DNA of 64,000 nucleotides from Acorus gramineus (Eukaryota > Streptophyta > Magnoliopsida > Acorales > Acoraceae). The stretch spans positions 11,900,034 through 11,964,033 of the forward strand of contig CM060853.1 in the NCBI GenBank assembly GCA_030737835.1. The letters run 5' to 3'. A program made the translations under genes and the position numbers. A model generated the notes under the pieces. The model made no database searches and was not told the origin of the DNA. It saw only the letters and a program-made list of their open reading frames with translations. Shown here in pieces: positions 1 to 11,740 of the stretch; positions within the stretch are counted from its first letter, which is position 1, and the number at the start of each line of letters is the position of its first letter.

Positions 1-467
1 AATTGTTGTAAACCATTCCAGATTTTTGTTTGATTGGTATTACTTTTTAGTTTGGATGGAATAAGGTCTTGTGTCTTTACCAAAGGGATGGCATTAAAAT
101 GGAGCAAAAAAATGTTGAATAAGACAGTTCACCTCCTCTGTGGAATAATTATCAACAAATTATATTATTTTAATCTGAATTCGTATGCATTTTATACTAT
201 CAAACCAAACTGCGGAAATCAGAATAAATAGTATTCTATTGCACTCCTTGTTTCAAAAATAAATGGGGGGCGAAAGGGGTGAGCAACTGAATTATTGAAG
301 GAATTGGTCATGTGTGGATGAAGAAGGTTTCTTTCTTGAGTGACTTGGGAAATGGAGAAACCATATTGGAGGTTTAAATGGAGCCTGCAACTGTTTGATG
401 TGATGTGTAAACTTGTTTGTTTTTTTGAGATAATTTGAAATCTTACTATGTAATGTTTGACATACAG

Positions 468-1779
468 GTTCCAGAGTATCCATCTAAGTTGTTCTTCTAC
501 TGTGAAGTAGAGCCTCAGAAAGGAGGAGAGACTCCCATTGTCCTCAGCCATGTTATTTATGAGAGGATGAAAGAGAAGTACCCTGAATTTGTTGAAAAGC
601 TTGAAAGAAAAGGATTGATTTACACGCGGATACTAGGTGCGGGGGATGACCCGTCTTCACCCATCGGTCGTGGCTGGCAATCTACATTTCTAACCAAGGA
701 TAAAATCACTGCTGAGGAAAGGTTTGATCACATTCATTGGCTGCTTAGTTGTATTCATTATGATTCACACTATTAACTCTCATGATATATCATAACTTCA
801 TAAGTAGGCCAGGCTAAGTTTATATCTTTCAGTGTATGCAATGATGAGTTCAGATGATATGATGAGAGAATTTAGTTTTTTTCCTTTTCATTTCTTTTGA
901 TCACTTAGAATAGCATTTGCATGAAGGAATTTGTTGTTTTGAGGTATAAATTGCCTGAAAAAATGAAGCGTCCTAGTTGGGGAGATGTCAGACATGTTTA
1001 ATTATGATAATATTGAATTTGTTCCTGTCATGCCACCATCCATACTTCATATAGATCAAAGACCAAAATTTTATCATATATGATATATGTTTTAGTGTTT
1101 TGAGCTAATGCCAAACTTTCTCCTTTTCACCAATTGTAAACAAAGAAATGCTCATTTCTTTATATCGAAAAATTCCTTGAACATTCAGCTGTCAATCAAT
1201 GCTATGCCATTTTGTGTTCTTTAAAACCTCTCTCTAGTATTCTGGCCATTCATTCATTCATCAAAAGAAAAGATATTTCTGCCAATGTATTGTGGTTTTA
1301 ATCCCCTTCCATTAGTCTGAGATTTACGACTCATGGTATTCTTGATTACTTGTATCGCGCAACGTAAGAATAATAATTGTATAACAAGTCCAAACATTTG
1401 GTGTTGAAAATATGGCAGGGCCGCTCGTTTGGGTATGAAGTTGGAATGGATGGAGGATGGTGTGAAAACCATAATGGGACCTATTCCGGCTGTCAAGTAT
1501 GATGAAAGCAGAGGGCGCAAGATCTGGTTTAATAGCATGGTGGCCGCCTATACAGGTTGGAAGGATGTCCGCAACGATCCCGTTAAAGCTGTGACTTTTG
1601 GAGACGGGACACCGTTGCCAGCCGAAATCATCGAAGATTGCTTAAAAATTCTCGAGGAAGAAAGCGTTGCTATTCCTTGGCAAAAGGGAGACATCATGCT
1701 GATCGATAACTTAGCTGTTCTCCACTCGCGAAGATCGTTCAACCCTCCTCGTCGCATCTTGGCCTCACTATGTCGATAA
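468..1779 (+). CDS. Clavaminate synthase-like (TauD/TfdA family) dioxygenase, 3' part
   Basis: These are the last two coding exons, 468-721 and 1419-1779, of a homologue of Arabidopsis At3g21360, a predicted Fe(II)/2-oxoglutarate-dependent oxygenase whose substrate is not established. The first begins after ACAG with VPEYPSKLFFYCE, runs through GGETPIVLSH and SSPIGRGWQSTFL, and ends in a split Arg codon that closes in phase with AARLGMKLEW of the second. The C-terminal part has NSMVAAYTGW and LIDNLAVLHSRRSFNPPRR. The His in VLHS fits the distal iron ligand and the Arg pair after PP the 2-oxoglutarate anchor (family knowledge). About 204 of roughly 330 residues are present. The exon with the first iron ligands (HHE in Arabidopsis) lies before the window; bases 1-467 are intron. 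It is convergent with the ERD7-like gene. No lesion is seen in the two exons. Confidence 0.93.
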
Positions 1780-2138
1780 TGAAACATTTCCTTCTTACAT
1801 CACCTGTTTAACTTTGGTGTGCTTGAATCATTAAAACAACAACCAAGTTCCTTGTATATACATGTGTGTGTGTGTGTAGGAAAATGTAACACTTAGTCAT
1901 TCCTGCAATCACTTTTGTAAACTGAACACTGAGTTGAATGTTTTTTTGAAATATACATACATACTCATATGAATTGAATGCATACATTATTACTCTTTTC
2001 ATAATAGAGTATATATTGCGATAGAGTATACACTCTATTAGAGATTTCATATTGGCATTTGCAGGAGTGACTGCAGGAATGTCCAAAGTGTATTACACCC
2101 ATATATATATGTGTATTAGAGATTTCATATTGGTGATC
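1780..2138. other. Convergent intergenic spacer
   Basis: This holds the 3' flanks of the dioxygenase (+) and the ERD7-like gene (-), with a short TG microsatellite at about 1864-1877. A short phrase, gagatttcatattgg, occurs twice (about 2040 and 2119), and loosely similar wording is seen near 3060 and 5150, so it may be part of a short dispersed repeat. No gene is seen. Confidence 0.6.
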
Positions 2139-3740
2139 TCAAGGTCTCTTCTTCTTTACTGCATTCTTCAGTATTGATGAACGCACAGATGATGATGGAT
2201 TGACAGCTTTCCTGATCTTGAAAATGTTCCAGGCCGTCCCTACAGCATGCCCTGCCGTGGCGAACACATCCTCAGTCGCCTGTCCGGCATTCTCCCCAAA
2301 CCTGTAAGACCCCAAAGAATCCAAATTTTGTTTCAATCTCATGATGCTATGTATGATCATCCAAATGAATAGCTTCCTTGAGTTGTTAATAGTTTCCATG
2401 CAATGTCATTGTACCTTTTAGAGACCACTCCAGATACAGCATAGGAGGTTGCGGAGAGGCTCTGTTTCTCTGCTGCTTCAACTGCATCTAAAACCCTGTC
2501 TGCATTTCATAATCTATGTATGAGTGGCACATAAATATTGAATTGATTCATAGAATGCTTTCATGCTTGGCATATCAAATTCTGCATTTGTTTTGGTAGA
2601 AAATACTCACTAACAGCATCCAGGGTAGCCAGCAAGACCTCTCCAGGGACCATCGCGAAGAATGACTTGCCAGCTCGCGATCGAATCAGCGGTCCAGTGA
2701 CTGAACCGGTAACCGTTATGACTCCATTCAGTAAAGCCTGGCTCATCTTCTCTGTCATCTCTGACACTTTCCTCACCCTGGAAAACATGCAATGCATAAA
2801 TATACATACAAGTTAGTGTTGATCGAATTCTTTCAAGTCTACCGTTTCAGGCTCTTCTGAAGGTTTCCCCGCTTCTTGTCAGCCGCTGTCCTGTCGTCGT
2901 TCATCTTCACATCATTCTCCGACCGGACGATGTCCCCTCCCTTTTGAACCTGCATTGACATAGTTGAACAGCATGCATGAATTTTTGCAGTAAATGTTTT
3001 TAAATATATACTTGCTAATGAAGTATGTTAATGAAATCACATATTCTAATAGATTATGTACTCTGTTAGCGATTTTATATACTAAGTTAGGACTACAGGA
3101 TTGACATCATTCAAACCTGGTTAACATAGAGGCTCCCACACTTGAAGATCCCCTTAACGATCTGCCCCGTCCCTCCGGCGATGGCCCTCGCCAACACCCC
3201 ATTGTAGTCCTCGACCCTTGGCGCGTGCTCCTTCCAATAGCTGTCCCCGCTAGACGGCTTCACCGACGACGATGGCGTTGCAACACCGGTCTTAGGAGTG
3301 GAGAAACAGGTATTCTCCTTGAGGAACTCATCGAGGGACACCACGCCCGCCTCATCGGCCCCAGAAAACGAGACCCCGTAGTTCAAGAACTCCTCGCCGC
3401 CTCCGTCGTCTTGGAGTGTGAAGAGGTAGTGGAGGGCGTCGAGCTTGACGACGGGCTCATCCTTGGTTAGGGGCCACTGGACGCCTCCGACCCTTGCCAC
3501 GGTGGCGAGGGGGAGGTCTTCGTCGGTGAAGCGGAGGAGGACTAAGTCCCCCCTCGCAAGCTCGGCCGCCTCCCCGCCCTCCATGAGGTGCAGGGCGGCG
3601 CCAGGGATGCGTAGGAGGGTCTCTTCTTTGTGGGTGGTGGTGGTGGTGGTTGGGTTCTGGTGAGGCTTTGGAGGGGAGGAGGTTCTGGACTTGAAACAGC
3701 TCATCATGTTGTTGCTGTTATTATTGTTGGAGAGACACAC
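2139..3740 (-). CDS. ERD7-like: ERD7-like senescence/dehydration-associated protein
   Basis: Five exons on the minus strand: 3740-3117, 2949-2843, 2777-2611, 2499-2415 and 2301-2139. All phases close and give about 381 residues ending KNAVKKKRP. Exon 1 carries the family N-terminal region ([17 protein letters not shown], then [19 protein letters not shown]) after a low-complexity Asn/Thr-rich leader. The senescence domain (PF06911 type) runs from about residue 185 ([20 protein letters not shown]) to [16 protein letters not shown] near residue 360 and is complete. ERD7 proteins are induced by drought, cold and salt, bind lipids and act at membranes or lipid droplets (family knowledge). The start is the first ATG; a second in-frame MM at about residues 12-13 (3707) would give MMSCFKS and is a real alternative. 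Exon 1 is GC-rich compared with its surroundings. A 63-bp tandem duplication lies about 220 bp upstream of the start. Confidence 0.93.
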
Positions 3741-3780
3741 GACTAGTTCAGGAGGGGGAAGTGCATGTATGTTTTTAGAG

Positions 3781-3790
3781 GATATTTAAA
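3781..3790 (-). promoter_or_regulatory. Candidate TATA box of the ERD7-like gene
   Basis: The palindromic stretch TATTTAAATA lies about 40-50 bp upstream of the ATG at 3740. This fits a TATA box with a very short leader. It was found by inspection only; the transcription start is unknown. Confidence 0.35.
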
Positions 3791-3961
3791 TATGCAGAGG
3801 TGGTCAGGAGGAGTTTCATGTTACGTGAGAATGGGAAATAGAAAAAACAGTAGAGTTTGATTGGATTTATTCCAATGCAGGTGGGGTGCTTTTCTTTTCT
3901 GCTTTGCTTTTGGTTTAAATGCTTTGCTTTATTCCATTCCCCTCCATGAGATAAGTTTGTG

Positions 3962-4087
3962 ATGGGGAGGTGATGTTCTGTGCCTTGTCATATAATGGGT
4001 TATGTGGCTTTAGAAGGCTTTAGAATGGGGAGGTGATGTTCTGTGCCTTGTCATATAATGGGTTATGTGGCTTTAGAAGGCTTTAGA
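3962..4087. repeat. Perfect 63-bp tandem duplication upstream of ERD7-like
   Basis: Copy 1 is 3962-4024 and copy 2 is 4025-4087, identical base for base as read. Each unit starts atggggaggtgatgttctg and ends ggctttagaaggctttaga, and itself contains a short direct repeat (ggctttaga twice). The pair lies about 220-350 bp upstream of the ERD7-like start codon, inside its probable promoter, so any factor site in the unit is doubled. Confidence 0.93.
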
Positions 4088-4758
4088 ATCCTTCACACAG
4101 AAGTCTTTCAATTATATTAAAAAATATCTGTATGTCTGAAAAATCCAAAATTATTGAATATCTGAAATAATTTTAAATGGGTACAAATATCATGGTATTT
4201 ATGTTAGAGATAATATTCAAATATTATAAATTATATGTTATTTAATTTTCTTGTACGATTAAATCATAAATCTCAATTTCAATAACCATTGCATTCTCTT
4301 TTTACCATATTTGAAAGAGGTGAGTGGTTCTAAAGTCACAATTCTATCCGCGCTTTCTGGCATCTAATGTCACTAATATGTCATGATCAATCACAAATTG
4401 ATTTCTATATTTAGGCATAGTTATCCAATAAAAAAAAAAAACAGGTAACACCTTACCTTGACAAATTAGGAACACTGGAATTCATGATATGGAAGCAAAA
4501 AAACAATCAGAATAACCAAACTCAAATATTGCACAGTGACCAATCATCTCACACCTTGGAAACCAATCCTCAAAACAAATGAAAGAATAGAAAAGCCTGG
4601 CAAGAAAGAGAGATGCCTCTTTTGGTGCCAAATCAAACTTGACACACACACACACACACACACACACAACCATGCTATATTATACAATAAAAAAAAGAGG
4701 TTGAAATAGCAGAGGAGGCCATGATCATAAGATATGCTGCTCAAAGTGAGCTACCAAC
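4088..4758. other. Intergenic spacer between LYK3-like 3' end and ERD7-like promoter
   Basis: AT-rich sequence with an AC/GT microsatellite at about 4641-4668. The short open frames here come from the microsatellite and resemble no gene. It should hold the 3' UTR of the LYK3-like gene and the distal ERD7 promoter. Confidence 0.6.
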
Positions 4759-7700
4759 TCATCTTCCCTGCACGAGTCCACTGAAAACTTGGCTGTTTCC
4801 GGCTAAGGTTGCTTCCCACTCCACCGAAGATAGTAAGATCTGCGACAGCGTGATCACAGTGTGTTTTGTGTCTGGGCGAAGTACGGGGTCCTCATCCACG
4901 CACTGCTTCGCTAGCATGGCCATCTTTTGCACATGTAGAATTGAATTCCGGCTAAGGTTGCTTCCCACTCCACCGAAGATAGTAAGATCTGCGACAGCGT
5001 GATCACAGTGTGTTTTGTGTCTGGGCGAAGTACGGGGTCCTCATCCACGCACTGCTTCGCTAGCATGGCCATCTTTTGCACATGTAGAATTGAAGTTTTA
5101 GTTGAAACATATAAATATGGAGATAGCAGAATATATGCTGTGTTAGGTGATTTCATATGTTATGTTAGGTGACGTGATGTTTGTAGAAATGACTGCAGGA
5201 GTGTGTGTGTGTATCAGCACCTGACATAGAAACACTGACCAAGATGTGAAAGAGCTCCCCTGAAAAAAGGATGCATGCTTACCTTATAGACGCAGTCATG
5301 GGGGTACAAGTCCATCAGATTCGGATCAATGCAGTCTTTCAAACTCTCCATGCTCATAGAACTCGGGCAGTTCTTAAGCGTCGCTAACATCTAAATATCC
5401 ATGTCACAGCAGATATCAATGAGTTTTGAGTGTTTGAGAGTTTATTATGATAAAATTTGTTTGTGTTCACAAAGTTAAGACATGGAGTCCATTCAGATTC
5501 TTTTTTCTTTTTTAATATAGTGGCTTCTAAGAACTCGCAATAATGAAACTTACAATGGATGCCAGTGAACGCCTTTCTGTGTTGGTTACTGCCATTGCTT
5601 CAGTACGTGTGATTGCCTCCCTAGCTGTGATTAATTCGAAGAGGACAACGCCAAATGCATAAACATCACTTTTTGTTGTGGCTAGGCCATCGCGCAAGTA
5701 TCTGAGATGAAACGTGAGAAGAAGCGACGATTGAATGATTGGGAAGCTCACTTTAGAAGGAGTTGTGGTAATCTAGGGCCAATTAGATTTTAGCTTACTC
5801 AGGGGCAAGATAGCCAAATGTTCCAACAACTCTAGTTGCAGTGGCTTCTCCTTCACCGGTTGCCACTACGAGTTTTGCTAGCCCAAAATCTGAAATCTAT
5901 ACATGGATAACAAATCATTCAATAAATATATGTCCAAAGAAAACACATAGAAGATTATTAAGCACACGATGATGAAAACCTTTGCTCTATAGGCACTGTC
6001 AAGCAAGATGTTGCTTGTTTTGATGTCTCGATGGACATAGTGAGGTTTTGTGTGCTCGTGAATGTATTCGAGGCCTCTGGCAGTATCAAGAGCAATTTGA
6101 ACTCTGGCAATCCAAGAAAGTGATGTGTGACCTGTACATACAAAAGTCATACAGAATATTTGGCGTCTCAGTGAAATATTTAATAGGGTTGAAGAGGGGG
6201 TGGGGAGTCACAGAGAGAATGGAAAAATGAGTGAGAGATTTTATGGTAAAAAAAAATTGGCTAATACAGATTTCATCTTAGTTGAGCATTTAAATTTATC
6301 ATTTGATCAGGTTCGGGTTTGGTCGGGTAAACCAATTTCTTAACCCAAACTCAACCCGAATTAGATTCGATTTTGCTTGGGTTGGGGTTCTAGTTCGGAT
6401 TGAGTTGAACTCACCATTAAAACATCTACCCGAACCCACCAAAAAGTGGGGTTGAATTGGGGTCAACCCACTCAAGTTGCACTCCTATTCAAGGATGTCA
6501 CGATTATTTCACAACTATATGATAAGCTATAGTTCATATAAATTCATGGAATTATTAGAATAGAAGGTAAGTGAATTAAAAAAAAAAAAAACTCAGCCAA
6601 TTCCTACTTCAATTACTCAAAAGATTATTAACTTTTGATAGTTTTATCAAACACCACTGATCCAATCCATATGCAAAGCAAGAGGCACATCATTTAACAG
6701 TCAAACCTAAGTTAAGATCGTAAATTTCAATACTTAACTTCGGATTACATGGAATTAATTGCCAATATTTTAACATATACAAGGTCATGGAAATGCAAAC
6801 TCACCTTTGTTCTGAGATTCATGTAGATAACTTTTAAGTGAGCCCTTCTGAGCATACTCATATATGAGGAAAAGCTCATCTTCACTCGCTGCGTAGCCAA
6901 TCAATTCTACCTTGACAAAATTATGTCAAACTCAGAATAATTGCTTGAATTATCAAAATGACATATAAACAGAGATCAACCAAAGTAGGATTGATGCTTT
7001 GAGAGAACATGTGAACATACCAAGCTTGCATGATGAACCTTACAGAGAACTTTCATCTCTGCCATGAATTCTTTAGTTTTTGTAGCGGTCATTCTCTTAA
7101 TTGCAACCTCCTATAAAAGGTTAACAAGCATTCAGACATAAAGAAAGTGAAACTATATGTTGCATGAACATTAAAAGATGAGCAAAATGGATAAAGCTAC
7201 TAACCTGATCACGTAAAACTGCAAAGTAAACAGAACCATATGTTCCATGACCGAGTAGATTTGAATCAGAGTAACCTTCAGTTGAAGATAAAATCTCTTC
7301 ATAAGAGAAAACAATGGGCTTTTCCATGTCAAATGCATCGGCGGGAACACCTGCTCAAAACAAGATATAACCAATATAATCTCATATATCATGCTGAAAG
7401 GTCAAAAACTAGCAATCAAAACTGTCAGCCCAATGGTATAATTATCAGAATTTAAAGAGATATCTTGTTGATCTTAATTTCTCATATAATTTAAATACCA
7501 ACAGAAAATTATCTCAAACCAGCCATTCATTGAGAAAATTAATTCCTTTTTTTTTTTAAGTCTCCAAGTTAGCAGTTATATTTTTTTTTAGATCCTTCCA
7601 TCCAAATACTGCCGATATGTGCGGTTTTCTCCCCAAAATGCCCCAAAGTTAACAATGTGTGCACATGCATTAAAGGTTACGTGATATTGTACAAAGATGG

Positions 7701-10407
7701 ATAACAGTGTACGAGATTTAACAGCGTACACAAATGAATAACAATGTATTGGCTGACATAACAATACGCAGGAATAGATAACAGTATACGTTGTTTAACA
7801 ACATACACAGAGTGCATAACAATGTACAAAAGAGTATTTTTATTATCCAAAATGAGATAAGCAGTGGAAAGCAGATGAAAGGACCTTAAAAAAAATGTAA
7901 TTGGTGAGTTGGTGGTGTTTTTTTATGCTGAAAAAGTCCACCTTAAAAAATAAGGGGATGAAAAAAAATACTTGGGAATTAATTTCCCCAAACTTTTCTT
8001 ACAAGTCAACATCGGATGCTACTGTGAAAATAGTAAATTTTCACAGTATATAGTATATGCTATTACTAGGTCAAGCAAATAATAACATTTCAGAAGATGG
8101 ATCATAAGAGACCTGTAGGAATGCTGATTTTGTGGCTGTTTGTGTCAGATGTGGGCTTCCATTTGCCAGACCTGCAGCAGAGGTAACTTCCCGAAACATT
8201 ACAAAAAGTCGCCCTCTGAAAGATGTGAAACTTGTGAGAGGTTCGTCCGTTGGGATCTTTCGCATGATTCCCCAAGATCTTGGAACAACAAACTGATCTC
8301 TTGAATAGAACATACATAAGCAAAGCCACCACAACCAGAAAAAGAGCAGCCCCCATGCTCCCTAAAATCCATCCATAGGGAAAGGTAGAAGAATGTCGCC
8401 TTTGATCCACTGTAAACAGGAAATTCGATTGACAAAAATATGTTATTGTTGTTAAATATGAGTCCCAACGCATTTTATGGGGACCTAATCATGTTAGTTG
8501 TCAACACTATTATAATTCTCAGTAGAGAGTTCACTTGAAATTAATACAGTTTAATACATACAAGTTCATTGTCGTCCAATATATACACCTTTAGCTAGCC
8601 TAATATGAACGAGTTTCTAACTTTTCCTACCTATAATAATTTACAGTTTCCTAAGATTCAGTATTCATATGCTTGTTATTTCCCCCAGAAGACTAGAATC
8701 TATCTGAATATGCATGTTCTTATGAGCATAAATAAATTTTGATGTATGAGAGAATTCGTTGATGGAAGACAGAATTTCATCTATTAATTAATCATAGAAT
8801 CAATTAATCAAAAGACCACTCGGTCCCAAATATTAGTCAGTGTGAAAACTATTGAAACAAAAACAATGAACCTCCCTTACCAGAGATTGTATAAAATGTT
8901 GTAGGAGCAAGAGCAGGAGCAGCAGCTGGAGTTTCTAAGATGTCTTTGACAGGATATGACACCCCAGGAACTATAAGAAAAAAAGGAAAACCATAAGCCA
9001 AGGATGCTGAAAACCAATTATTAAAAATTTGTTGAATACTTGGAGTTCAATAATAATAATAATAATAATAATAAACAAAAATCAAGTTATAAGCACATGA
9101 ATTGAATGGCCAACTCCACAAACTAACATGAAATCAATTTCTCTTAGACCAATCACCACAAAATCGACCCGCATTATTGTGTCACAACCAAAATCCAAGC
9201 TTTAACAAGGAACCAACAAGATCCCCATTCAAAATTTTCAAGCTGCAACACTAATCTAGTAAACCCAGATGCCTACCACCAAAGACTCCAAACTCAACAG
9301 ATGAGATAATTCACATCATCAAATCAATAATCATCTGCCAATCTCAACTCCCAACCTTCCAAATCAAGTACCCCAAACAAAACCATTGGCAAACTCTGCT
9401 CAAAAGGACCTGCATTGACATGTACATTTCCACTAAACACACAAATCAAACAAAGGTGACCACTTTCTGACCTGATTTGTTATATCTAAAACAAACCCAT
9501 CACTACAACGGGAACAGGTTAGGTCTAACGAATCACAAAGCCATTGTGATTGACATACATTGTCATTAATTTCTATCATTAAATGCTAATCACACATAAT
9601 AACCTTTAATATGTCTATCGATAAGATCCAACGTGTTTGTATCAGATTGTCCGACTAGCGTTGGACCTGACCGGTTTCCCATCCCAACAAAACAAATTCA
9701 ATGCAAAACCCCAGCCTTTGATCTCTACAGTGAACCCAAACACACCAAATCACACAAAACCAAAAACACCCATGACAATTCAATCACTAAAAACCCAAAA
9801 AGGCGGTGCCTTTGTCACCTGAATCGAGTGGGATGTAGTAGACCCTCCCGGCGGTCACATTATCCGGATCGGCAACGCCATTGACGGCCTCGATCGAGTC
9901 CATGCTGACCCCGAACCGGCTCCCCATCGACCCAACAGAGTCTCCCTCCACCGCAATATAACTCATCAGGTAGTTCCAAAGCCCACTCGAGCATCCGCAC
10001 ATCAGCCGCAAAGACACCACCTTTCCGGGCTGGGCGGGCCGGGGTCCGCCGGGGGGTGGGAACTCAAGCCCTCCGTAGGCGGCAGCGGCGGCGTCGGAGA
10101 CGGTGGTGCCGGCGGAGGAGGAGTCGGGGACGGTGAGGGTGGTGTTGGTGAGGTAGTGGTTGAGGCGGGGGGAGCAGGAGCAGTTCTTGCGGATGAAGAG
10201 GAAGGATGGGTCGGAGGGGTCGTCGACGGTGATGTCATGGGGGAGGACGTCGAAGAGGCTTTGGAGGTGGGGGAGGGAGAGGTTGGGGTGGGCGGGGTAG
10301 GAGAAGAAGGAGGTGCAGAGGCGGGTGGGGTCAGAGCAGTTCATGGGGATGGAGAGGGAGGTGGTGGGGATGGAGAGGAGTAGGAGGAGATGGAAGAGGA
10401 GTGGCAT
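4759..10407 (-). CDS. LYK3: LysM receptor-like kinase, LYK3 type
   Basis: Eleven exons: 10407-9819, 8970-8881, 8409-8113, 7350-7205, 7110-7021, 6910-6805, 6131-5980, 5896-5799, 5701-5554, 5390-5283 and last exon 4923-4759. All phases close; about 662 residues. There is a signal peptide ([19 protein letters not shown]), an ectodomain with Cys pairs (KNCSCS, MCGCSSG) and a LysM stretch ([19 protein letters not shown], then VYYIP), a membrane segment in exon 3 ([20 protein letters not shown]) and a cytoplasmic kinase. Kinase motifs are [30 protein letters not shown] and [10 protein letters not shown], so it should be active. It matches Arabidopsis At1g51940 nearly exon for exon. LYK proteins perceive chitin-like ligands; LYK3 is linked to pathogen response and ABA crosstalk (family knowledge). 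Most of the last exon is tandemly duplicated (4797-5094), so an alternative acceptor before 5072 gives a different C-terminus of similar length. Confidence 0.95.
4797..5094 (-). repeat. Perfect 149-bp tandem duplication of the LYK3 terminal exon
   Basis: Copy B (4797-4945) and copy A (4946-5094) are identical base for base as read. Each contains a splice acceptor (tgcaaaag before ATGGCCATG) and the coding segment [18 protein letters not shown] through [11 protein letters not shown]. The unit stops just short of the C-terminal tail, so only copy B continues into [12 protein letters not shown] and the normal stop at 4759. Copy A reads on into the start of copy B and ends [11 protein letters not shown] with a stop at 4911. 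There is no donor at the end of copy A, so the copies are alternative terminal exons rather than consecutive ones. Confidence 0.95.
6295..6492. repeat. Short repeat in LYK3 intron (GGGTTGGGTTCGGGT-type)
   Basis: Within the long intron 6911... to 6131 side (between exons 6 and 7) there is a block rich in gggttcgggtttgg, its complement cccaaactcaacccg and related words, ending caagttgcactcct. Similar blocks are common short non-autonomous repeats in plant introns. A comparable but distinct one lies at 53641-54225. The limits are approximate. Confidence 0.45.
9049..9074. repeat. AAT microsatellite in LYK3 first intron
   Basis: A run of about eight AAT units in the intron between exons 1 and 2. 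Length variation between individuals is expected. Confidence 0.85.
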
Positions 10408-10589
10408 TGTTGGGAAATTTGAACTCTTGGAAGGGGTAAAGTTGGAAATGGTGAAATGTCAGGTGAGGTTTGGTGAGGGAGACAGAGGGAGGGGGTTTGT
10501 TGAAAAGGAGAAATTGTGAGGGGTATTTTGGGGAGGATTATTGTGGAAGAGGTGAGAGAGAAGAAGAGACAGTGAAGTCAATCTCTCTG

Positions 10590-10591
<2 letters not shown>

Positions 10592-10620
<29 letters not shown>
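10592..10620. repeat. AG/CT microsatellite in the LYK3 5' region
   Basis: About 14 AG units, 185-213 bp upstream of the LYK3-like ATG. On the transcript strand it reads as a CT repeat, as is frequent in plant 5' leaders and core promoters. Confidence 0.8.
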
Positions 10621-10623
<3 letters not shown>

Positions 10624-10976
10624 GTTTAAATGCCACTACATCATCGTGGAATTAGGGAATGACATGATTCTCTGTATCTCGGGGTTGTAATGCAGTCACA
10701 TTCTCATCTAATTTCTTTAATTATCCAGCTAGATGTAGCTAGATGTATATGTATTTAAATAAGATATATATCTCATTATTTTTTATATTAAAAATAAACA
10801 TATTCAACTCAAAATAAAACGATATACATTTTTTTATTAAAACATATATCTCATTAAATGATTTTATTATTTAAAAAAAAATAAAGCTTGTGAGAATTGT
10901 ATTTGGAAATTGTATTTGGAAATTGTATTTAATATTATCTTAAAAATTAGTGAAAGTGGTATTTTCCATCAATAAG

Positions 10977-11740
10977 TGTAGTCGGGTTGAAGGTCCGCCT
11001 ACAGGTGAAGATCTAGGTCTTTGCGCCTGAGATCCTGCACTAAGAGAGTCTAGGGGATACCGATGTAGTGCTGGCCCAAGAGACTCCAACACTCAAGTCA
11101 GTGGAGTGAACGAATGAAGAAGATGACTCTAGAACTAGAAAACAATGACGTTTTTTGAGTGCCTGTGAATGTACCTTCTCTCTCATTCTCTCACCCTTTT
11201 AACTGAGTGAGTGGCCACGTCATTTCCCGCCCAGATGTCTCTCTGTCTCAGTTGGAATCTTCTGACATGAAAGATTCTGTGGGATTCAAAACGGGAGGTT
11301 TGTTATCATGTCGTGGCCACGTGTCACCCTCTTGTTGGCCCTAATTGTGACTGCAACGAACAATAGCAGACGACCTGTTAGGGTCAGGGCACGTTTCTGC
11401 CCATTCGGCGGAGTAAAGCAGCTCTGATCTCACCTTACAGTGTCAGTGGTCCCCCTCCTCCTATGGTTAAGACCGGATTCGAACCCAGGTCAGGATGGTT
11501 AGTCTTAGGGACACTCCAACAATCGTATTAAGTATAAGTGGCTAGTCTGGTCTGCTGGCATTGATTGTTCTTGAGACAGTGTTGGTCTGATCACCGAGTC
11601 GTCTTGTCCTGATGAGAAGGCACTCCCCGAGCAGGGACTCCTCAGTTAGGTTTCCCGAGTAGGACTCCTCGATAAGAGAACTTGGTTGTTCTCTTCAGGC
11701 GATCCGTGTTCGATCATATTCTAGGCCAGGTCGCAATGTC
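10977..11740 (-). mobile_element. LTR-like retrotransposon remnant
   Basis: A GC-richer block in AT-rich surroundings. Read on the minus strand it has the layout of a plant LTR: a likely promoter stretch (aaaagggtgagagaatgagag), then ccactgacttgagtgttgga and ggtatcccctag, wording typical of the 3' part of Ty3/gypsy (Tat/Ogre-like) LTRs, ending ccgactaca at 10977. No coding part and no second copy are seen, so it is a solo LTR or an end fragment. The outer limit (11521 or about 11740) and a target-site duplication could not be settled. It is old and carries no intact reading frame. Confidence 0.45.

Noticed and set aside
3225-3663. Two plus-strand open frames inside ERD7 exon 1
   Set aside because: Antisense shadows of a GC-rich coding exon; their translations are Arg/Val-rich and match no family.
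4911-5072. Second, separate kinase gene fragment
   Set aside because: It is identical to the neighbouring 149-bp unit and has no other kinase exons; a tandem exon duplication explains it fully.
10002-10383. Open frames on both strands overlapping LYK3 exon 1
   Set aside because: Pro/Thr/Ser and Gly/Glu/Val low-complexity shadows of the LysM exon.
11460-11500. Possible tRNA gene because of a B-box-like word
   Set aside because: No A box at proper distance and no cloverleaf could be drawn by hand.
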